Source: Escarpia spicata
Lineage: Eukaryota > Annelida > Polychaeta > Sabellida > Siboglinidae
Assembly (NCBI GenBank): GCA_963995525.1
Contig: OZ023217.1
Location: forward strand, 26,091,587 to 26,155,586
Direction of reading: 5' to 3'
Length of the DNA stretch: 64,000 nt
How positions within the stretch are numbered: position 1 is the first letter of the stretch; every line of letters begins with the position of its first letter. The notes under the pieces are model-generated. The model did not search any database. It was not told the DNA's origin and saw nothing but the letters and a program-made list of their open reading frames with translations. The translations under genes were made by a program, and so were the position numbers. Below, in pieces: positions 56,856-64,000 of the stretch.

Positions 56856-57182
56856 TTTGACTATCGACCGATCGATTTGATGAAGGCTGGCCAACAGTCG
56901 GTTGCTGAGGCCAGAAAGAATGTTGGGAAGATACCTCACTTCGACCCAATGGCACCGCCTGTGAATAACTTCTTCCACCGCCACGTGGCGGCGGTGGCTT
57001 CTCGGGTCGAGAAAGAGGCTTCTGACACTCTCAAACCTGTCGTCTCTAAGACGGGCGCCAAGTTGCTGACGAAGAAACAAGCGCAATTCCTGTTGAAGGA
57101 ACTGCGCATGCGCAAGGCTCAAATGGCAAAGGGTACCATGGCACAACGCGTACTTCGTGCTAATGCTGTCAGGGTGAAATAA
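56856..57182 (+). CDS. SAXO-like axonemal microtubule protein, terminal exon 6
   Basis: Exon after GCCATTACAG, 109 codons including TAA at 57180-57182. Reads FDYRPIDLMKAGQQSVAEAR, KNVGKIPHFDPMAPPVNNFF, HRHVAAVASRVEKEASDTLK, then a strongly basic, helical tail (LLTKKQAQFLLKELRMRKAQ, RVLRANAVRVK). The basic tail suits an acidic partner such as tubulin. The poly(A) signal overlaps the stop codon. Confidence 0.72.
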   Translation, partial: FDYRPIDLMKAGQQSVAEARKNVGKIPHFDPMAPPVNNFFHRHVAAVASRVEKEASDTLKPVVSKTGAKLLTKKQAQFLLKELRMRKAQMAKGTMAQRVLRANAVRVK

Positions 57183-57183
57183 A
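57178..57183 (+). terminator. Poly(A) signal AATAAA overlapping the stop codon
   Basis: GTGAAATAAAGTC contains both the TAA stop (57180-57182) and AATAAA (57178-57183). If used, the 3' UTR would be only about 15-30 bases. No other AATAAA occurs in the next 200 bases. Confidence 0.5.
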
Positions 57184-57189
57184 GTCAAC

Positions 57190-58525
57190 GTGTGGGTTTT
57201 AAGCGGAATGTCGGAGACCAGATTGATGTCTTTTGTAATTTGGCACAATACTATCAACCGTGCGTCTGGTGTAATTTATAAAATATTACAGAGAGCGTTG
57301 CAAATGTGATGTTATTATGATTAGACACACACATAGAGACTACTTCAGATAGTAAAAGACAGCGCCATAGGAAATTAACTCATGCCCTTAACAAATGTGT
57401 TATTGCCTTTATATTATCAGACACAGCATGCAGTTCACCTGTTAACTGACTTTAATTTAAGCATTTGCTCTTAGATTCTATGTAGACTGTCTAACAAATT
57501 CTCGATATTTCTTCACTTTGCCATGATGTATTACTTAATTACCCTTAGTAAATAACCATTGATTTCATTAGGCGAACAGGTGACACTCTTTTACGATACA
57601 TTTACAAGTATCGTTTAAATTATTTCTGCATGTTAATCAAATATATGGGTAGTACACTGGAAAAAAACATTGCGGCAAGACCAGATTGTCAGCTGTGCGA
57701 AAAGCGGCTGTAACCGGGGTATCATTATATGCACATGCTGGCAACACGCACGTGCTTCCCCATGCACAGTTGGTATGCCATTCACCGTAAAGCGACGTTA
57801 TATAAAACGTTACGCTGCGAATGCAGATAACAAATATTAATCAAGTATTTTCATTCAAATAGTTGTAATAAACATATTTTGCGCGAAGAGAATTTGACAG
57901 TGCTTAGATGCAATGAGTACTAAACCGTAAACATATTTAGGAAGATTATGCGCGAAACATGACTTACAACGACATAACGCTAATTGTTTGATGGCAAAGA
58001 GTTTTCATACTGTAAGTTGTTTAAACAATATTAAGCCGATGTTTAAATTTGTACTATGAATAGACATCATATGTAAATGTTTAGTGTAATACTATTGTGA
58101 ATTCCGCAAAGAAAGTCAAAACATTGTTTGTTATACTCGATTTTCACACTTGTCTGTGTAAAATACGTATTGTGAGCATGGCACGACTCACACACCCACC
58201 CATCCACACACGCACACATACACACACGCGCACGCACGCAAACACACATACACACAAATAACTTACTCATGTGTACATCAAAATATCCACGAAAGCATGC
58301 ATACGTGCATAAAATTATGTACAACGGAATCCACTACAAAGGAGCTTTGTTTGCTGCCGGGTGGACATCGTGTATATTTCTTGAATAAAGCTGTAGTCAC
58401 GTTTGCTGTTTCATCAACCGACTGACCTCCTAATAAGTTAGAAGTCGTAGTGATAACGTCCAAACTGCACGGTCGTTTGTAGTTTGTAACAGTTCTGTTG
58501 TGCTATTTCTATATCACGTTGACAG
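57190..58525. other. Intergenic DNA after the SAXO-like gene
   Basis: A CA-rich stretch at 58187-58256 is the only recognisable feature. Confidence 0.4.
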
Positions 58526-58529
58526 ACGA

Positions 58530-58685
58530 TTTCCTGTTGTCATTATGTCTTCTAGCTTTCTCATTATATGGCCTATAAATCTTGCTTGTTGTGTTCTAAT
58601 TTTGTTAATTACATTTCTTTTTGATTTGTTTGTCCTAAGCTTTTCTTTTTTGTCCATGGCTTGTGATAACACAGCATTATATTGT
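58530..58685 (-). pseudogene. LINE C-terminal fragment (GHIMRK motif)
   Basis: Minus strand reads KEKLRTNKSKRNVINKIRTQ, then QARFIGHIMRKLEDIMTTGN. This is the IKRRQ..F.GHIMRK...E.L..TG.. module at the end of RTE-type LINE ORF2 proteins. Short and isolated. Confidence 0.5.
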
Positions 58686-60104
58686 GTTTAACTATTTTGT
58701 CAACTTACAAAACTTAATCGTATCTCACTTTAATAATCACCACTTCACATATAATTACATTTAAATAATTTTGAGGTTGACATTACTGTCTGTCTGTCTG
58801 CCTATCTGTCTCATACTTATGTCCATCTTGTCGATCTCTCCAGGAGCAAACTGATCAGGATAGATGATAGCAAACAACCTTACATGTCTCTTTCACATTT
58901 CCACTCTGACCAATTCCGGCAGTTGGCCTGTGGTGGCCGGTAACTGCTGCACATTAAACAGTCCCATGTATGGTTTCAATAAATGATACATGTACTCCTG
59001 GGATATACCAATCACCATCGTCCACAATCATCATCCTCGCAAGCAAGATATCCTATGCAATGTATGAAATTTAGCTGAATCAGTTGTAGTTTTCCTAGTA
59101 ATTGACTCCAACGGTCGCGACTGTACCACGCGTGAGAATAGTGCAGCCGCCCGCTCCCCATGTCAAATACAACTGGCGACTCCAGGGAATCCAAATATAA
59201 TTACCCGTTCTCAAGAGCGGCTGAGTGGTAATGAGTATTCAATTAATCATTTCCACCCCCCGAACCAATTATCAAATAGCAGAATATTGAAAGGCAACGA
59301 GATTATTGGCTATGCTTAACTTCAGCTTTTGAGCAAGGCAATATACCAGGGGGTATTGACAGTTATCAGCAGCGACCCTGTCGCGCGACGATGTCCACAA
59401 TGCTCTTCACAAAATGGCATTGAATGCAACCATGAAATCCACAAAATTGCAGTCGGTGAGTTAGACTTAGTGTTCCATGCATCTTTTTAAGGATCTTACA
59501 TAGCACGGCATCGAGGATTAATAACATATTACATTTCGTATGTCGTATTGCTTTTTACTTGACCATGTGCTATGAGGACAAACTGTTGCGTTTTGTCCCC
59601 GTAATATACAACCCAAGTGTCCACTAAATTGGACAAGAATACTTTGAAAGATATTCTTGGGGAGACGGTGATAGAGATAAACGGAAAGACACAGAGACGG
59701 TGAGACATACCGACATGCAGGCAGACATTACAGACAGACGGACACGCGGACAGACAGACGGACACGCGGACATGCAGGCAGATAGGCAGACAGCCAGACA
59801 GACAGATATACATATATACATATATACGCAGGCAGGCAGATTAGTAGGCAGATGACGTGGTGCCTCCTGCACATCGTCAGTATCTTGGTGAACGCATCTG
59901 GATGCGTCTTGGACTGATCGGGTATCTTCTATTGACACACAGAGAGACTCGTCGATTTGTTGACGGGCACATGAGGCGGTTCTGTGTATCCCGTAACGTG
60001 GTCATTAACGTGGTCGCAAGTATCGTCACAATCACTCAAAGATGCAGTGTCTAATGATCGACGGGAATGTGTGATTCGATAGACAGTCGGTACAATCACA
60101 ATCA
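58686..60104. other. Unassigned, with GACAGACGGACA-type microsatellite
   Basis: A degenerate tetranucleotide-like tract (GACAGACGGACACGCGGACA and ATGCAGGCAG units) spans about 59704-59850. It produces Cys/Ser/Val-rich open frames on the minus strand that are not genes. The rest is unrecognised. Confidence 0.5.
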
Positions 60105-61497
60105 ATCACAATACTTTATTGTCCCTTGGGAGGAAATTCATTTGGAGTGTAGAGCAGTACATTAAAACAAATCAAACAAATGTACAAGCAATATAAGAAT
60201 AGCAATAAAAGTTATATCGGCTAAATAAATAAATACGTTAAACTAGTTAAATATGTTACATAAGTTACAACAGTTTTAAAAAAGTTAAATCATCTCGGGC
60301 TCACCCAGTGTCACACTGGCAGGGATGACTCGCAGTGATGGAGGGGAACGAAGGTCAGTTACTCATTCATTAGTCTTATTGACGAGGGAACGAGAGTTTC
60401 GAGTGCGGTTCAATTTGCATTGAGGGAGTTGAAAGCGGCGGCCAGAAGGAAGTAGTTTATAGCATGGAAACAGGGGATGTTCGGGGTCTGAGGAGACGTT
60501 CCTCCCCTTTCTCTCTGCTCGTTGCCTGTATAGTCTTCTAGATTGGTCTGCTTTTTTCCCACCACCTTCCCACTAACCCTGACTGTTCGTGCCAGAGTGT
60601 TTCGATGCACGATACTCAGGCCGCCGTACCACACAAGAAACCCAAATGTAATAGAGCTTTCTATGTAGCATCTGTAGAAGGTTTGTAAAACATGTGTGCT
60701 GACACTGAGTGACCTGAGCCTGCGTAAGAAATACAGCTTTTGCTTGCACTTTCTGTTAACTACCGCTGTATTTTCACCAAATGTGAGCTTTGCATTAATG
60801 ATAGTGCCGAGATACTTATATTCATATACTCTTCTTACACACTCTCGGCTAATGAATAGTCTCTTGGGAGGAGTAGGATTTTTTCTAAAATCTATTATGA
60901 GTTCTTCAGTTTTACGAACGTTCAGGTCTAGGAAATGATTGTCACACTACACTGTGAAATCAGCTACAGCGCAAGCACATACTTGATCAGAGCCGGATAG
61001 GTTAGCGATAGCTGTGTCATCGCTGTATTTGATGAGATTGACGCTCTCCTGGCTGCTACGACAGTCGTCTGTGTAAAGTGTGAACAGAACAGGGGAGATC
61101 ACCGAGCCCTGGAGGGCACCGGTGGAAGTGAAGAGTGAGCTCGATACAGCACCATTATAGCGTACTACTTGCTTACGCTCAATAAGAAACTGGTTTACCC
61201 AAAATATGATGTGTAGGTTCACATGGATATTGGCAAGTGTACTCATCATGATGTGTGGCTGTTGAAAGCCGACGAAAAGTAAATAAAGACTCCTGGCAAA
61301 CGACTTGGGCTTTTTCAGGTGAGTATACACACTATGGCATAGAGTGAGGACTGCATCGTCCACACCTCGATTGCGTTTATACGCAAATTGGAGGGGATCC
61401 AGTTGATCCCCAGCATGCTGCAGGGGAAGACGAAGTACGAATCGCTCAAAGCACTTCACGACGACTGAGGTAAGTGCCACTGGGCGGTACGATGTAG
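60105..61497 (-). pseudogene. LINE reverse-transcriptase 3' half
   Basis: Minus strand from 61497: SYRPVALTSVVVKCFERFVL, LDPLQFAYKRNRGVDDAVLT, QGSVISPVLFTLYTDDCRSS, NLIKYSDDTAIANLSGSD (usual FADD replaced by YSDD at 61017-61028). After stops come VWYGGLSIVHRNTLARTVRV, GKVVGKKQTNLEDYTG and RNVSSDP-type pieces down to 60400. The 3' end is CAAGGGACAATAAAGTATTG. This is a family abundant in fishes and invertebrates. Frameshifts and stops show it is inactive. Its 5' part is cut at 61497 by an LTR-element fragment. Confidence 0.75.
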
Positions 61498-62470
61498 CAT
61501 TCGGATCACTTTACACGATATGATACATTTCGTAATTGTGACCCGACGAATTTGCGGATGTTGCACCGCACTCCTGTCGATACCACCAAGTATCTATCTC
61601 GAGCTCTCGACCTGTTGCGATCTCAGTGAATGTATACAAGTCCCCGACTGTAATATCAGTTTCAGGCAATACATTCAACCGTGGGGCCTTCGAGCGCTCG
61701 CTGTGCGGGTGATTGTTGACGCGGTGCTTGCATTGCTGAACTGATCCCTTTGCATCAGCAACTCCATCGCGGATAGACGTCAGTTGCGAATGTGAGAATT
61801 CAGTTGGGGCGTAGCAACAGCAAGGGTTAACGTTGTCACTGCGCCACCCTTAAGGTCTTGACGTAACAACTCATCCTCAAGCTCACGAATAGCTTTCTCC
61901 GCCACCGGGTTTGTGTTCTTGTTCTTCACACGGCCTATATAGCCATTCTATGATGAAGGAGAAGCTTGTCATCGACCAGGGACGTTAAGCCAGGTGCAGG
62001 ATGCGTATGACAGCGAGTGGGCCGTCTAGGGGTCGCAATTCTATGGAGTAGGATGATCCAGTCGAATATGCAAGGCAATCAACAAACCGTGTAGAACTTA
62101 GCACGGTACGAGTGAGAGTGGAAAGTCGGTAGTCTTGCTTTACCACCAGCAAACCGTCCCTGGAAACAGTCGCGACATTGAGGTATCGCGTTATGTCCTT
62201 GACATTTGTTAATTTCTTTGATGCACGACAAGCACGTTGACACACGCGAACTGGCGGAGAATTCTCCACGACGCAGCTTCTCAAAAGCTTGACCGCAAGG
62301 TTTACTGTCAGTCAGGATGCACACCTTGTGTTTCGACTGAATGATGTAAGAACTGAAATGTTTCGTTGCAATGGCGATGGAAAAGGCGATGGAAAAGGCG
62401 ATGGTATTACGTGATAGCACCGGGCAATAGTTCGTTAACTGGTCCAATATGAGCTCTAGACTGTTCACTT
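61498..62470 (-). pseudogene. LTR retrotransposon pol fragment: RNase H, integrase N-terminus, integrase C-terminus
   Basis: Minus-strand order: [45 protein letters not shown] (RNase H, 62370-62240); [40 protein letters not shown] (integrase lead-in, 62230-62100); then YIGRVKNKNTNPVAEKAIRE, LEDELLRQDLKGGAVTTLTL (61950-61830) and NNHPHSERSKAPRLNVLP, ITVGDLYTF (61700-61620). The catalytic integrase core is missing between the second and third blocks, a deletion. Consistent with a Gypsy-like element; exact clade not determined. Confidence 0.62.
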
Positions 62471-63394
62471 TTTGGGCAGCCGTGCGCCGACGTTCTGTGG
62501 GGATGGGTGCATCATCATCCGTGAAGCCACGAAGAGAAACAGTTTTTGACTTTTTCCCCCCAACTCATTCCATCGACGAGGATTGGGGAGAAATTCTGAT
62601 CGATGGAAAGAGTATACAAAATGTTTTGCTTCTAATTCTCAAAGCTATTGACAGTTTCATTTTTCCCAAGAACTATTGCTTGGGCGCGCTGTAAGTGCTA
62701 GCCATGGTGTGTGCTAATAATGTCACTTATCTGAACCACTGTAGACTGTCCAATTGCCGATACGTGCAACTGCTCGCCCGTTGTCTGACACATAAATCAA
62801 GAAAAGTGAACGGTGATGATCGAACTGATAATCTTTGATTGAAGGCATAGTCCGTTTCCCGACGCTGCCACCAGGCCAATGTGAAGAGATTATACAATAG
62901 GTATTCGAGATAAAGGGCGAACTACAACGGTTGGATAGAACGATTGTATTGCTCCAACTTCGTCTGGAACATACAACACGCATGAGGTCGAGCGATGATT
63001 GATCAAGAGACTTACGAGAGCAAGCCTCGTAAATACCACTGGTTGACAGCACACCTTTTAGCGGGCGCTAGATGTCAGCACACATACTCGGTTTCTGCCT
63101 CATCGTGTTCAAAATCATCATTGTGCGACAAATCGCAACGCATTCACTCTATAAACTCCACGGGCTGTGGAGTAAAACTTGATGCCATGATGTCATTACT
63201 ATTGGTGAAATAATAATTGATCCATAAATATGGGCAGGAGCGCGCGAGGAGATTAGAAGATGGCTTCGTCTACCTCGATGTGTGTTGTGTTGCCCTTCCC
63301 ATTAAAAAGCCATAAACGACGCAAAGTGGCACGGCAGTGGGATTCATGATTGACACATACATAATCGAAGTTGGCATTTAAACCTCCGGAACAA
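62471..63394. other. Unassigned
   Basis: No recognised domain. Possibly further LTR-element sequence, given both neighbours. Confidence 0.3.
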
Positions 63395-63511
63395 TTTGAC
63401 TTCAAGAAGCCGACAGGTTGGCCGACGAACAAAGAAAAGTGTGAATTCCGCAAAGAGGAGATACATTTTCTTGGACATGTCTTCAGCAGGGATGGGGTCA
63501 AACCTGAATAA
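63395..63511 (+). pseudogene. Gypsy retrotransposon, Gag start fused to RT by deletion
   Basis: One open frame reads FKPPEQFDFKKPTGWP, a Gag N-terminal motif (PE.FDF..P..WP), directly followed by TNKEKCEFRKEEIHFLGHVF, SRDGVKPE, stop. The latter is the RT block after motif YLDDI (KCEF....I.FLGH..S..G...). Some 2 kb of gag, protease and RT must be missing. Confidence 0.6.
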
Positions 63512-63529
63512 TAATAATAATAATACAGT

Positions 63530-63600
63530 GTAATACAATTTATTTGTATAGCGCCCGAATCAATCAGATTTCTCCCAGGCGTTTTACATGCACGCACACG
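63530..63600 (-). mobile_element. Solo 3' tail of an L2-type element
   Basis: Minus strand TGTAAAACGCCTGGGAGAAA ... GGGCGCTATACAAATAAAT followed by (TTA)n at 63510-63530, the typical end of L2-like LINEs and their SINE partners. Confidence 0.5.
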
Positions 63601-63744
63601 TAACTATTTAGAATTGTATTATAGATAAAAATTAAAAAAATTCTAAATGTATACCATAAAATACTAATTAAAACACTCATTACATAAATATTAGACCTCC
63701 ACGTACAAACAATTATAATTATATGATAACTATTAAACAATATA

Positions 63745-63815
63745 ATAATAATATAATAATAATATTTATTTTATATAGCGCCATATCCATAACGTTCATG
63801 GCGTTTTACATAAAA
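63745..63815 (-). mobile_element. Second solo 3' tail of an L2-type element
   Basis: Minus strand TGTAAAACGCCATGAACGTT ... GGCGCTATATAAAATAAATA with (TTA)n. Same orientation as the tail 215 bp upstream. The remaining sequence to 64000 is AT-rich and unrecognised. Confidence 0.5.
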
Positions 63816-64000
63816 CAAAAATAAAAATAGTAAACATTTTACAAATTTAAATATAAAAATAAACAAATTAAGATAATAATGCTGTGTAAATATCAGTAGA
63901 TTAAAAAGAAAACAAATCTCATGGTAAAGTAAGTACTTAAAATGTTCTTTCGGCTGTTAAAAAGATGAGGATAAAAATATGAATAACTGAATGGTCTTTC

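Noticed and set aside
58500..58691. Hydrophobic 63-aa plus-strand frame as a membrane protein
   Set aside because: It is antisense to the LINE C-terminal GHIMRK fragment, which explains the sequence better.
59529..59938. Cys/Ser/Val-rich minus-strand frames
   Set aside because: Product of the GACAGACGGACA-type microsatellite.

Overview
This is eukaryotic, metazoan DNA. Genes are split by large GT-AG introns, intergenic DNA is dominated by decayed LINE, LTR and DNA transposons, and long microsatellites ((GT)n, (TA)n, (CCCT)n) and minisatellites are everywhere. The gene content (WDR46, an NPY/NPF-type neuropeptide gene, a SAXO-like axonemal gene) and the L2/CR1 LINE mix fit a marine invertebrate. 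Minisatellites that overlap exon/intron junctions are, as I recall, a known peculiarity of amphioxus ('mirages'), so a cephalochordate is my best guess, at low confidence. A lophotrochozoan or hemichordate is not excluded. Nothing bacterial, plasmid-like or CRISPR-like is present.

Layout. 0.5-2.9 kb: a 2.4-kb DNA element with terminal inverted repeats, a 4-bp target duplication and a broken Mutator-like transposase gene. 3.0-4.4 kb: a large palindrome whose arms each carry a tRNA-like segment. 5.1-8.0 kb: LINE pieces and pogo/Tigger-like elements. 8.27-14.02 kb (+): the last four exons of WDR46 (C-terminal 198 aa); all its introns here hold minisatellites. 17.1-18.3 kb (+): a TATA/E-box promoter and a small gene with one first exon and two phase-compatible alternative last exons, each a Pro-rich linker plus a C2HC-type finger. 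19.0-24.0 kb: a nearly full-length but broken LINE, then an L2 fragment. 26.0-26.8 kb (-): two NPY/NPF-type exons. 30.0-37.7 kb: a region bounded by ~345-bp inverted repeats holding a P2X7-C-terminal-like pseudogene, a Kolobok-like transposase pseudogene and part of another transposon-linked gene. 39.7-57.2 kb (+): a six-exon gene for a 387-aa SAXO-like axonemal protein whose introns are crowded with transposons and repeats. 58.5-64 kb: LINE and LTR-retrotransposon debris.

The most interesting signal is a shared architecture at two unrelated genes. In WDR46 (+) and in the NPY/NPF gene (-) a 51-bp tandem array starts inside the 3' end of a coding exon and runs into the intron, so every unit copies the exon end together with its 5' splice site. 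A third array (34 bp) ends directly on a WDR46 3' splice site. Working genes are few. Most other protein-like signals are pieces of mobile elements with frameshifts and stops.
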